NCBI RefSeq assembly: GCF_032854445.1
Contig: NC_088301.1
Span: forward strand, 38,737,187 to 38,801,186
DNA length: 64,000 bases
From: Liolophura sinensis
Taxonomy: Eukaryota > Mollusca > Polyplacophora > Chitonida > Chitonidae
Reading direction: 5' to 3'
The notes beneath the pieces were generated by a model. The model was not told where the DNA came from. It searched no databases and saw only the letters and a program-made list of their open reading frames with translations. Both the position numbers and the translations under genes were made by a program. This document shows positions 41,801-56,068 of the stretch, piece after piece. The first letter of the stretch is position 1, and each line of letters opens with the position of its first letter.

Positions 41801-44800
41801 ATTTTATATCCAGAGTAAGTCATTTCATCATTTCAACTTTGACCTTTCCTTTCCGAAGCAGTCAATAAAAGTGTTGTGTCCCACACGCACTGTTGGAAAG
41901 TCAAGCTGATAGACTGCTTAAAGTCTCGTATCAAGACCTGTGTATATCATTTCCCATGATAACGGATGAATAAGAGCGTTGTAGAATACTTGTTGACACA
42001 AAGACTATCATCATCTCATTACTCTCGTAACAGTGAGAGAAGTTCCACTGTTTGGTCCACATGTCTGGCTTATTCAGGCCTTAAGTATTACGTTCAACTA
42101 GAGGTAATGAAGTGAAAACAAATTGACTAGCTATAACCAATTTTTGCTACATAAAATTCGGATGAAAATCTAATATGTCAACATTTATTTTGAATGATTT
42201 CCTCTCCAACATACCGAACTGAGATAAATAACCTTCTTTGCCGAAAATTATGGAAACCTATAGAGGGACTTTTGCGATCTTGCTATTTCATCTTGTATTA
42301 CAATGGTGAAGGCAGTAGTGCAATGAAATGGATGTAGCAGTGAATCACCTCACTTCGCAACTTATACCTTGCTTGGCTACCTTTTTACCTCACGTCTGCG
42401 CTACCTCGTCATGCATTATACAAATCCAGGTAGTTACGCCCGGGTAGCCAAGTAGCGAGGTTCGAAACAGATTTCGAAAATAGATTGCTTGTAAAGTTGT
42501 TGGATCACCTGAGTTATTTCAACGCTTGCTTCCATGTTTCCTAATATTTAAATGGTCGGCATGTGAAGATTTGTGTTTACTCCTCTGTGTAGTGTGAGTG
42601 TTTGTGTAAATATGCAAAAACAGGCACAAAATATTGACATTTCCGCAGGTAAAAATTATTATCTCGGGTGTGTTGATCATGGCATATGCTTATGGAAAAG
42701 CGCTGAGGTAAGAAAGTTGCCTCATGGATGTACCGGTACTTCCTGATGATACAAAATGTACGTTTGAACATCTTATTAACGACTATACGTGTAAAATACT
42801 GTGCTACGTAAACGCTCCTCCGTAACTTATTGCCAAGAATTTATGTGATCCAACATTTTGTCAACTAATAATGCCTTACTTCCATACAAAATGTGGTGCA
42901 AGTTATGTAATCTATATTATAATCTTAGCATAAATTAGCTTATCCACATATTGTTGATATTCGGTGAACACCCGTTCAAGTACCGACCGGGATATAATTA
43001 CTCTACTAGGTACACATAGTGTTACTATTACACCATTTCGAGCATTGGGTGTAAATAATGTGCATGGAAGCTTGACCTTCTCAATCTAACCCACATTAGT
43101 ACTCGATATTTCAATGTTGCTCATACTATATTGTTTTACATCCAGTACACCAGAAGCAAATAATACATGGAAACTTGCAGCATGCATGTTAGAAAAGCAT
43201 AGTTTACAGCTTTAATCTGATTTTCTGTGAAAGATTTTTGTCTGTCCTTCAGGCTTGCAAATCAGATGCGGTGATGGAGACTGGATTCAGGTCCATCGTG
43301 GATGCTATTGCTTTGAATTGGAGCAGAAAACGTGGTTGGAAGCCAAACAAGAGTGTCAAAATCGTGGAGGCTTTTTGCTTTCTATTGGCTCTGTGGCCGA
43401 GCTTGTAAGTGACCATCAGTCTTCTATCTTCACTGTCTGTTTCCATATTCATAAATAATTTAACGGCTGAAGGCCAAATTAGCCATGCTAATTCAGGTGC
43501 ATGGCGTTCTGATTTATAACGCACTCTTATATAGATCCGGTGAAATGGGTTCAATAATAAGTCATGTGATGGCTTTAAAATCAGCGATCGTGTAAATGGT
43601 ATATTAATGTCAGCATTACAAATGATTTACTTAACAAGTGGCTCTTAGTAGAAAAATTACAATGTAGCAAATAGTGACTAATGGACCAGCAAAATTTTAT
43701 CCGTTAATTCTCATTGGCAGGAAAATATCAGTAAAAAACTGAAACCTATGATAAAAGATGAAGATCATCTTAATTGGTGGGTTGGACTAGAGGCAGACCC
43801 TGTCCAAGCTGGTCGTTGGAAGTGGGCTGATGGAGGGGAGTTTAGTCGAAGGGTTAGGTAAGATAAGATAAGAGTTTGTAGTCCCTTGTTGTGAAATTTG
43901 AATCACTAAAGCAATAAAGCTTTGGGCTAAATATACTTGCCTTGTCACGATCAATATCCATAAACCAGTACATGCAATCCAGTCTTTAAAAAAATATTAT
44001 AGCAATGACAACCTGTTATAGTTGGTTAGATGATAAAAGCTGTGATTTTCTGATTTCTGTTCAGCCCTTGGAGTCCTGGGGAACCTAACAACGCTGGAGA
44101 CAAGGAGAAGTGCGTAGAGCTGAATTACAAAGGAAAACTCAATGATGCCGCTTGTTCAGAACTGAATCCATTTGTGTGCGAGAACATGGGACGTAAGTAT
44201 ATGGCAAAAATGTTGCTCAGTTTAAGTAGTTTTGCGACCAGCATCAATGTATTTTGACCTAAACTCAAGTTTTTTACTTTTTTTAACAAGGAAATAAATT
44301 CCCCAGCTCTCACTGTTTTCGAGGGGCTGAGGGTTGGGGGTGATGGCAAAACGTGGTCGGCGAAACTCGGGTTGTCCTTTACGCAGTCTAGCGTTCGTTG
44401 GTTTACCCAGAGCACTGCGTGGGTTCCTCCTCACATACATGTAAATGACCAGCACCTTAAAATTCTGGCGAAAATTTGTCTTTTGTCACATGAATGGTGA
44501 AAAATATGATGTGTAACAAGCATGAATGAAATAATCCGTCATTTTCTTTTTTACAGACCGGTTTCAACCAAAATTAACATATAACAATGTCCCGCTAGAG
44601 TTCATTCCAAAATTTATTATCTTCAAATTGTTTCTTTTTCTTCAAGCGCCTCTGGGTAGGATTGCTTGGCTGCCAAGTATGTCAAGCTCTGAAAATGCGG
44701 TCTCTTTGATAACTTTTGCACGTCATGCTATCCTATCAAATGTCCACATATTTGACAACTGATGTATGCAGACATACTGTAATTTCAGAAACTCTTATAC

Positions 44801-47800
44801 CTGTGATCATATGCATCTACAGAACGTTTAAGCAGATTCCACACCCGCGGCGTTAAATGTGTGTGTAATGTCTAAACATGAGCGTCTTTAAATCAGGAGA
44901 AAGGATGGCAACGATTGGGAGCCGCATACCGCGTGCACCTTTAAAGGCGAAAGCCTTCCGCACATATTTCCTATTTCGTCTATTGTTGTTGTGAACTCTC
45001 TTCCTCCATCATTCTGTCTTACTTTAACACGAGGTAAATATTTCCTACCTATATACCACTGCATGGGCTTTCATATATAAAGTTTTAAGCGTTAAGCCAT
45101 ACAATAAGGATCTTTCGAGTAAATGTGGTTTGGTATGCCAGAAAGCACTTTGATGTAAAATGACTTAACTCTGTCTAAACTTATCTTTTGTTTCTTGCTA
45201 TCCTGAAACGAACTTAATTGTGGTCTTCTAACATTAAATACAAAATGCTGTGTTTCAGAAAGCCTATATAAAAACAGGCAGAAATTAAATCGTAATTTCA
45301 GAATCTGATTCACGTTACCTTGCTGTTGATTTTACCTCCTGTCATTTATTGTCTCTTACCATAATTATATACGTGCTGAACATGTCAACCAAGGTACGTG
45401 CTATGCAATAAAAATACTGCTGAGTAAGATCATATCAGGAACAATCAGTCATGGGTTGCTGTTATTTTCAGATAAATTATAAACATATATATTTAAAACA
45501 TTTTATTAAGAAATTTTTTGACACTATAATACTCATCTATACCAGTTTTAGACAAACTTGAGCGAGGTAAATCTAATTAGTACTGAAACGGTTGTCTTGG
45601 TAATGTATATATAAGCCTGTTTATGCTCGCTTCCTCTCCGGCCGTATGTGGGAAGGTCTGCAGTAACCTGCGGATGGTCGTGTGTTTCCCCCCGGACTCT
45701 GCCCGGTTTCCTCCCACCAAAATGCTGGCTGCCGCCGTATAAATGAAATATTCTTTTGTACGGTGTAAAACACCAATCAAATAAATAAATAAATAAACCT
45801 GTTTATATCCCGTCCTCAGATACAACTACCACTGATATGGGCACAATCTTGACAACAACGGTACAGTCTTCAGCGGAGACCAGACAGACTTCGACGGAAT
45901 TGCCCGTGGAGACTGATCCGAGTACGGCCAAGGAAAACACGGTTTCACAGATTAGGTCGGAATCCACCCGGAAACGGGACACAAAGGGCCCCCCCACCAG
46001 AATAACAACGCCTCGTCTTCCCGAGGCTGCTCCCCCTAATACCACAGTACAATCCACAACTATCAGCGATGAGATGGAGATCATTACTGTACCATACACG
46101 GAGAAGATAAACGAGATAATCACAGATCTAAATGTAAGAGCAAAAAGATTGTGATTTAATTACTAATATCGAAAATGAAGGTACAAATGTCAGGCTTCAA
46201 ATTATATGACAATCAGGGTAAAAATACACAGTTGTGATTTTTGCATGGTTCAGTCTGTCTCGTATTTAAAAGTTATGCAAACTGAAACATACAATGTTAT
46301 ATTCTCCAATAAATATACTGATATATGTGAGAAGCATTGTTTTAGCAAGATGTACACATTTTGTTCTTTTTTAGGAAAAACAAAGTGCTAAAACCGTGGC
46401 AAAGGCTGCCTCCTCATTAGCAACGGTAATCACTCAAAAGAAAATCCTTACATCCAAAGAGGTTGCGTTAACAGCTCGAAAACTTAGTGAATTGGCAACC
46501 AAGGTTGATTTGACTAATAGCTCTGCTAAAGAAATCGAAGAGGTCGTATCGGTAAGTCTGTGTTCTTGTTTTTTTTTTAAATATATATATATATATATAT
46601 ATATTAGAGGGGTTTTTCTCTCTTTTTTGTCTTTTGGGGTTTGGGGGGGGGGGGCTTTGGGGTCAGTACTGACTTCCAGGGTTTCTAGTTTAATAGTTAC
46701 TTCTCCATGACATAAAACTCTCTTTTGTCGTCGGAGGTGCATATAGAGAGTTCTGAGGGCTGGGAGATTTATCACCGCCTATACGAGCTAATTATTTGAA
46801 AATCCTTGTTTTACCGCATTTTAGATGATGCCAGGACTGAATTAAACTTTTAGGACAATTTGTGGGAGGGGAGGGGGGAGGGGTGATAGATTGCCTGTGT
46901 GTCGATCTAACTACATGGTTAGTGTTATTACTATACACTTCACGAATAAGACATTTTTGATTACCTGTCTTCGTCAAAATTGAATACATACATTCTTCTT
47001 TTTCAGGAAGTGTTTAAGGCAACAAGTAACCTCATGTCTACAAACAAAACACAGACGTGGTCAGAGTTATCAAGAAAAGATCAGCGTGAGTCGGCTGAGT
47101 TAATTCTGCAAGGAGTTGAAAGCAGTGCTTTTGTCTTTGCCAAGTCTATTGAAAGCCCTGATACAATCAACAAGAAGGAGGATAACATCGGTGAATTTTC
47201 CTTTTTTTTTCATATGGAAAGTTAGGAATAAAGGCTTGTCTTGGATACTATAGTGTCAGAATGAGTTCACTAAATTTTTATACTAAATTATTTAACCCTT
47301 AAATTTTATTTCTTTTGTTGGTCAGTTTGCCAAGGAATGTTTATCCCGTTTAATACATTTATTAAAACTGTTATAACAGCTATAGTGTTTCTATGATTTA
47401 ATGTTTCAGAAATGGAGTTACAAGTTCTAGGGCCAGAGCAGTTAAACAAATCGAAAATCGTATACGAACCAGAGGATAAATCTGATGTGTTCGTTCTTCC
47501 AAGCGACATGCTGAAAGACAATGAAGATGGGGGTAAGGCTTACGAAAATGAATAATTAGTTAAGCGTTCTAGGATTCATGCAGTCGCTGTATCAACGTAT
47601 ATAAATTCTGATATTTCAATTACTCGTTCATTCAAAATCTGTAGGCATCACCAAAACATTCAGATGTTTCCTCTCTTTTATAATAGGAGAAAGAAGAATC
47701 GCCTTGCTTTGTACGCGTGGAACGTAATCTCAAGTCCCCTGCTTTCACTAGCTGTGGGGCATTGGTGATAATAAGTGGTCGAGGATGCTCGTGTGACCCT

Positions 47801-50800
47801 TTGCGCAATCTTACGTTTCTTGAAAACCACGTGTCTTCCACCGATATGGTCTGCACATTTGTTCATCACTTATGAGTTGGGAAGTTCGTCAGTAATGATT
47901 GTCATGAGGGGGGCCCCGGTTTCGCCCACCCATAAGCCTGACGACCTTAAAATAAATATAAATAAATAAATGCCCATAAAAGTGACTCCCATCGTAGGCC
48001 TAAATGTGAATAATTTATGAATGTACCGTTAAGTGAAAACCAAATAATAAAGATAAATAATAAGTATAATTATTAATAAGTATTTAATTCTTAAAACTTT
48101 ACAATCCTTCACAGGCCTCACCAAGGTGGTTTTTGTCACCTACCATAAAATTGCGGACTTGCTGCAGCCAGAGGCCGACAAAAGTGGACCGGATGAAGGC
48201 GAGGTAGACCGCCCGTCTGAAGCTCAGCAACTTGTCGTTTCTAACGTTATATCCGTTTCCGTCCTGGGAAAGACATTTCAAAACTTGGAAACACCCATTA
48301 AATTCACCATGAAGCATACTAAGGTAAATGAAGATGGATAATTCATTTTCTTTTTATTTCATCATGGTTAAACGGATCAGTTTGTTGATTTACAATTGCC
48401 TTATGCTGAATGTCACTTGCAGGAATTACATTACCAGTGTTCATGTAAACATGACTTGACAGTACAAGTGATGCCAAAATGGCAACATTTGTTTGTTAAA
48501 TCTTAGCCACGGCACTTTCTTTTGAGCTTAAGGTCTTTATATTACGTATATTACAGTAGAAATATATAAAAAGCTACTTATATATTTTTTGTTTTGTTTC
48601 CAGAAAACTCAGAGCTATCCAGGAAGTGGCAACCCATCTTGTGTTTTCTGGAAATTTGCCAAGAGGTAAGTGTGAAACCTATTACGCAATGCCCTTATAC
48701 ACTGCCATAATATTTATTGTAAAGATCGAGCAAAGGTTGCCTCGTGGTGTTTGAAAACACTGCGAGGTAGAAGATAGGGGATTTGCTTCACTTTCTTACT
48801 GCAGATCATTTTATAAAAGGGAACTATGTGAGATGGGAATATCCTTTAATGAAGTTTCACAGCATTACGAAGGCTTCCTAATTTATGGAAATATGTAAGG
48901 TTCATGATTAGAAAGCAAATGGAAACAACTTGTAATCGATGCTCTTTGATCTAATATATTTCGTGTGAATTGTAAAAATAAATTCATCCAGGTTGGTTAA
49001 AATGATCAAGAGACCATAGTACATCATATGTTCCACACCACATCCTTACTTTTTGCATTCACTTTTTTAGGAATTGTGGTCTTAGTTATAATTAACTTGT
49101 TTGGCAATCTTATGATCACAATAGTTGAGAGAGAGAGTATCAAATTCCTAATTTACATACTTTAGCTCACCGTTGATCGCCTGTTATTCGTGCATATGAT
49201 ATTGATGAAAACATCCCCATATGCACGTGTGTCCACTCGCATGCATGCTACGAATGCGTGGAATTCTAGGCATCTATTTAACTGTGTATAACACACAGCT
49301 TTCACATTACTTCTCGCCAATGCGCACGCAAGGCCAGGTTAGTGCTAAATGCTGACAGACATTGTTCGTCCAGGATTTACGAGGAGTATGTGGCAGGAAA
49401 GCATCCGCAGGATATTAATATGTGTTTTGGGTGGTCAGTTACACCAACATATTCTTCGTCTGGGTGATGAAGTGGGTTTACACTTTTTACCACGTGGGAT
49501 TGTTTTTCTTCTAGCCTTTAGCTGTCTGCAGTGCCTATTTTCGTTTCTCTCCATGGAAGATTTGGGATTATTTACTGCTTGGCTTGCAAGCTTTACTCAC
49601 CACCTTTCCACAGTGGAAGAGGGCTTGTTACCCGCTGCTTTTTAAGTATATACATGATGAGTTAAAATAAAATCCTGACTGAGGTAAATTTATAACAGGC
49701 CTGATTTCAACGGTAATACCTGTGACCATTTGCCACATATCACGCTGTCGTCACTGCTATGATGGGTTTACCTTCTACCATGTGGTCTTTTGTATTTTAT
49801 AAAGTTGCATAATTTAATGTCCCTTCGTCTAGGTATAATATACCTAAAATCTTCAGGGTCCTCCTAGAGTGATTTCTGTACAAGGATACTTGCTTTTCCC
49901 TGTTGGCTATCTACATTATTTTCAAGTTGGATCAACAAAATGGATAAAACTGGCTACAAGAATGGATTTTTTTGTGCGTACACGTGTTTGTATATGAGAG
50001 AAATGGTATACAGTGACAGGTGACATTAAAGAAACAGAATTTAACAGTTCTTTGATACACAATGTGCAGAGTTACAAAGTTAAATAAGGCAGAAACCCAA
50101 GCAGCTGTTGTCTATTGTGACCTACTTAATTTGTTTGTTTGTTGTCATTGTGAATAATTGGATAAAGTTCGGTAAGATTTTTTACCATAATGCCTGTTGT
50201 TTGAAATGGGACAATGTGGTTGACATGTGTGATCACATGTGACATTATCAGATTCGGTGAATAAAACTGAACATTAAATGAGAAGCTCAGGTAAGAGAAC
50301 TTCGTATACAGATCATGTAATCAGAGTTTTAAGTCTACCAATAATTACCTTTTAATGTTTACCTGACATTGTTGCCGCTATCTCGGCTAACCGAACCACA
50401 CTGTTGTCATGAAACGGGATAACATGCTCTTGTCCCAACACTAAATTGCTGAAAGTCGTGTTGCGCTATTGGTCATTGTCAAACTCTGTTAAAACACGTC
50501 AAAGCTAAATGCAAAGCTAAAGGTATAAACCATGGAACCAAATCAGTGGGAACTCAGTGAGCATTACAAAAGGAGAGAGCATTCTGATTTATCTGATTTA
50601 GCTGTTGTGTCATGTGATCTAAACAAAGTCTCCAATCCATGCCAGCTGGCTAAAATCCGCTATTGCCAAGCATTAAGTATAAAATTGCAAATCTTATACA
50701 CGTTGGCCATTATGAATTCCCAAATCCTTAAGTCACATAGCTGTTTCCGTTTCCTTTATTTTAATTCCAAGAAGTCAAAACCTCTCAAGCATGTCAAGAG

Positions 50801-53800
50801 GATTATGAAGTTGACTTAGGATTAGCAGATATTTAATCTTAAGTTTAAAATGTCATGACAAAAATGAAAATCAAATGGTTTAGGTGAAACAGAAATAAGG
50901 TCACAAGTAAAGATAGCGCTAAGATTAAGGTAGCGTTTTTATCCCGGTCTGAACCACTTTCATCGATACGCGTATATAGCTTCCCATCTCACTTTAAGAC
51001 GCCTTTCCTGCTATAAGTTAATTTATATATGTGTTGGCTATCTGCATTTACCTCACTTCACAGGAATCAATTTGAATTTTGCTGTTTTAAAGGTTTGACA
51101 TCTGTGAAATCTCACAATGAACCTGATGACAGTACCCTATCGCATCAATGTACATGCATATGTGTACCCATATTTAATCTTTATGTTTATATTGGTCACA
51201 GCTCTGAAACGTCCGGGAAATGGTCAGAAGAGGGCTGTGGAGTGGTCAAGACCAACTCATCTCACACGGTTTGTGAGTGTAACCATCTGACCCACTTTGC
51301 CGTGCTCATGGATGTCCAGGGTGTCAAGGTATCATCATGAACAGCCGGTATTTTCGTCAATAGTGAGATGACTATATGTGGTGATTAATGGATCCCAGCT
51401 TTGATAAAATATTTAATCGTGAATGAGGCGAAAATTTTTGAATATTGATGAGTTGTATAGGGGTATAGTGTAAAACAGTGTATAGGTTTTTACCTTTTTT
51501 AAATGGCTGCTGAAATTCGATATTTGTTATCAATAGATTGGCACTTGACAGTGGTACTCTTGCAAGAATTATGGTGATCAGTGGTGGCGACATCATAAAG
51601 TACATTTTGTCCGTTTTGTTTGTTTATTTATTCGATGCTAATTTATTTCCAATTGTATTTATGCTTATTTAGCTGACATATTAATTCGTCTGTAATTTTC
51701 TCCTCGAATTGTGTGTTATAAATGTGTCACCGATAACTTATACCTTTTGAAAAGCCCGCTCTTCTTCAGTGTTATATTAAGGTCATGATAGCATTTCTCT
51801 TGTCCAGAGGCGAGTTGTTCAAAAGTGTATTAAAAGCCAAGCCACGTTTAAATGATAATGGACTAAAGCTAATACCGAGCTAACATCCTAATACACCCTT
51901 GAACAACTGAACCGTGAACAATATCAAATGCATGCAGTTCTAGGGTGTATCTGTGATGTAATCGCCAGGTATCAGACGACCACGATATGCCTCTACAGCT
52001 TATCACTTACGCAGGATGTATTGTGTCCGCCGTATGTTTGGTCATCAGCTGGCTTACTTTCCAGTTTCTTAGGTAAGTACCCAATCATGTTATTCAGTCA
52101 ACTCCGGCTAAAGTTTCTATATCACAAAGGTACAATCATAAGTGCACAGATGAGTGTTTTTTTTTATTTGACTGAAGTTTTACTCTGTTCTCAAGAATAT
52201 GTTACTGACACGACAGGGCCAAACATCATGTTGAAAAGAAACCAAGTAGAAAATAGAAAAAAAAACCAGGACCTTCCGCAGGCCATCGACAGACCTTTGA
52301 CGTACCGCAGAGAAACCCAGCATGGATGCACAGAAGCATTGAGAAATTGTCCAGTGTGTTTTAATTCACTGTAGGGATTACTGGGAAATAATAATATTAA
52401 CATTTGTACAAACAAAAAAGTCTTAACTTTGCTTTGACCTGAGACTATGTGAGACAACAACGGCATCTTTATGCGGCTAAACTATCACCTTGTGCATGTA
52501 TATAGACGGGTGTGTCGATGGATGAAGATGTAGACCAAGATATAGTACTCCCTGTACATGACATGCAATCTCAGTTAACGTTACCGGATTACTTATCGAA
52601 AATGCCCAGCCAAGCGCTCGTACCCGATGGAATATCATCTTACCGAGTAGTATTTTTTCTGGAAAACTCAAAAACTCTGTCGTGGTTTGATAAACAGCTC
52701 GTCTCTGTGTAGGAGGGCTAGACGGAAATGGGACACCAATGTAGGCCCATTCAAAAGTGTATTCCTACATTTATTTTATAAGTATACATTTATTTATGAG
52801 TCTCATTGCATTTATCATGCTAAGTTCATTAAAAAGGTTTATAGTTGTATAAGGTAATAAACCTAGTCATGGCGAAAAAAACATTTAAAAAAATATTATA
52901 TGCGTCCTTACCTTGAATGCAGAAACGAAAGCGATAAACCCTGTGCATTAATTCTGCTATAAAAATGTGTAATTTATGTCTCCGTTTTAACTCATATATT
53001 AAGTAGTGTATAGATATTTAATATATAATATAAATAACCTACATATGACCTTGGTTCCGCCAGGGCATGTCTACGAGAGATAGACGACAGTTACAAGACA
53101 TAATACAAAGTTTATAAGAATTAGTATATTTTCCTGTTCGCCGTGCTACGTCATTGTTGTCTAGATAATTTTAGCCAAATACGACTCGTCAAAGAGATGT
53201 GTCATTCATTAGTATAACTGGACTTAAGTTTATCAAACTTATGCCGATTTTCAACAAGGTTTTATCTTTTGTCATATCTTTGTCCAGGTGTCTTCATGGC
53301 GAACGCAACTCGATCCACAAAAATTTAGTTTTCTGCCTATTCGTGGCAGAAATGCTGTTTTTATTTGGAATCGACAAAACATGCAATAAGGTAGGTCAAA
53401 GTGCTTGCTTTATTCTGGAAGATTGAGTTTTATTTCACCTCACGAAGTTTCTTGAGGCAAAATAACGTGTTCTGTAACCAAAAAATAATCCTCGATATGC
53501 ATGCTTGGAGTTTTTATTTTAATTTTATTAAATATTTTTATACTCGTGTTGAAATGATATCAAAAGTCTTTTCTGCCTCTTGCAATTCCGTATGCAGATT
53601 CTTTGCGCAGTCCTGGCAGGATTGATGCACTACTTTTTCCTGGCCTCTTTTACATGGATGTTTTTGGAAGGCGTTCACATCGTGGTAATGATAGTCCAGG
53701 TTTTTGACGCCGCTAAATCGCCGCTCCTTTGGTACTACTTGGCTGGTTACGGTAAGCGTAATATAATTGCTTAAAGGAAAAGACAACTCAAGATCGAAGT

Positions 53801-56021
53801 AGGCACCTCTAGCTAGCCAACTTAAAAAGTATTTCTCTGGTCGGAAGTGGTAAGGTCTGCCAGAAACCTGCGGATTGCCGTGGGTTTCCGCCGGGCTCTG
53901 CCCGGTTTCCTCCCACCATAATGGTGACCGCCGTCGTATAAGTGAAATATTCTTGAGTACGGCGTAAAACACCAGTCAAAAAAATAAATTAATAAGTAAA
54001 TAAATAAATAAAAACTATTCATTAAAATACCAGCATTGATATTTTTACATTTTTTTCAAAAGTGTTCAAGGCATTCAAACACTCTTATTCTACGGTGGAA
54101 TTTATGGACCATACTATCAGTGTTTAAGAACTCTGACCTCAAAGAAAGTTTTTCCAACTGTAAACGCGACATTAAATGTTTTTACCAGATTTGTAAAAGA
54201 TTACCGAAATAATGTTCTGAACAAATCCTTCCTTCTGGTGAGCGTAAGGAAAAAAGGCGATGTGACGTCAGAGTTTATTAATACTGTCAGTGTGGTCAAT
54301 ATGGTTCACCGTAGAATTCAAACATTTTAATATCTTGAGTGCTCTTCAAACATTTAAAAAGATAAATGACGGTATTTTTTAAACATAATTTTCAGTTGTC
54401 TGTCTGGTGAATCTTACCTCATATTATAGCTTATTTTGCTTTAACAAACAGGCATTTATAAATGAAACGGTCTTGACAAATGGGGTACTTCAAAAGTACT
54501 GCAGTTATACATGCATATAAAGCACAGTGACACAATGGAGATGTTCCATGGCCACCTGTGTGCGTAGTAATTATCATAAATTATCAAATTCACGACTTCA
54601 GTACTTTATGTATGAAGCTGAAATTTTGCAGTCTTGTGTTTTCTAAAATCGAGTCCTCCACCCATTCGTGCAAGCATAAACAATTCCCTGTGGGTGTATA
54701 AAATGTCCAGCGGCGTAAAGAAAACACCTATGAAATATATAACTAAATGAACATATAAACAAGACAAATGTATATATAATGGAGAGATTAAACATCTAAT
54801 TTACGACATCCACAACATCAAAGGATCGATTTCGACTCCACCACACTAGTAAATTAGGCTAGAGAGCACCAGAATAGATTTGTTTCTTTGTTTGTATTTT
54901 TAGGGGATTAACGTCGTTTTTAGAATTATTTCGGTCATATCAGGGCGGCCCATCCTTGGCCGGACCCAGTTCCGACATATTTATGGTGCTGCCTCAATTG
55001 TACACCATGCCGGAGACACCAGACACGACGTCAATCTAGTCACATTATACTGACACCGGTCGACCAGTAATTGGTCTATTGCAAAGACGCCTACGAATTA
55101 ATATGTGATTTACAACCTACTATATGTGGTTAAATTTGATGTGTCATTTGTTGATACAATATGCAAAGATTGTACCAGTCATCATTCATTTATGAGCAAA
55201 AAATTAAGTCATGGAAGAAGTAGCGTGGTAAAATTGTTGTCTCCTTTTACTCTATATAGGCATTCCTCTGACCATCGTATCAGTGTCAAGTGGTGTCAAC
55301 TATGAGGGCTATGGGACAGAGCATTAGTAAGTCAGCTAGAAAGTTAAGCAATCTTTGTAATATGGACTTAGTAATCTGACATCAAGGTTTTCGTGTGTAT
55401 TACATGACAATTCAGAGAGGCGCATAAGTCGCCAGGTGAGCTAATTAGCGACATCCGGTTGCTATCTTTAACGGCACAATTGCAATTCATGTATTTTGTT
55501 GGCTGGAAGTTTTGTATTTAAAAGTAGGCTAGCTAGACTGCCAGAGGAAATAAAGATGGGATACTCGACTTTTAATATGCAAACAAATATCCCATTATAT
55601 ATGTATAGAATAAAATAGAATGAAAACAAAACATGAAATAATTCGCAGTTTGTATTATAGGCTGTTAGTCTATGGTGTTTTAACTTTTGGTTGTATTGCT
55701 TGATTAGTAACGTCGTTTTCATGAGGGTCCTCGCTGGCTCAGAGGTTAATAAAGGGCTGTCCGGACCTCATTTTGGTCGCGGCTTTAGGATGGTTCAGGC
55801 ACTTGGTACTTGGGGAAGGGCGGTGGTTTATTCCATGACAGCTGACAGCTTACAAATGCGGTCGCTATGAGTTCAAATCCAGCTCATGCTGTCTTCCTCT
55901 CCGGCCGTTCGTGGGAGGTCTGCGGATGGTCGTGGGTTTCCACCGGTTTCCTCCCACCATAATGTTGGCCGCCGTCGTATAAGTGAAATATTCTTGAGTA
56001 CGGCGTATAACACCAATAAAA

Positions 56022-56068
<47 letters not shown>

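Larger units (their letters stand above)
28321..43252. other. Receptor intron 1 (14.9 kb)
   Basis: The intron joins the signal-peptide exon to the lectin exons. It contains an AT microsatellite (29728-29819), a cluster of GAGTCA words (29820-29960), a small minisatellite (33600-33900), two tandem copies of family C (34040-34395), a SINE (34851-35005), the large minisatellite (37560-40770) and a candidate isolated exon at 41729-41814. No other gene is seen. Confidence 0.7.

Noticed and set aside
41729-41814. Alternative first exon for the receptor
   Set aside because: Its donor is phase 2, while exon 2 at 43253 needs phase 1; joining them shifts the lectin frame.
42360-42465. Weak inverted repeat around CTTGGCTACC
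   Set aside because: Only about ten bases pair cleanly, and the outer parts need gaps; not enough to call an element.
45803-46123. Minus-strand open frame of 106 codons
   Set aside because: It is the shadow of the Ser/Thr-rich stalk exon on the + strand, which joins in phase to its neighbours.
49349-49645. Open frame of 98 codons in receptor intron 10
   Set aside because: No known similarity, no splice link to flanking exons, and the GPS exons on both sides join in phase without it.
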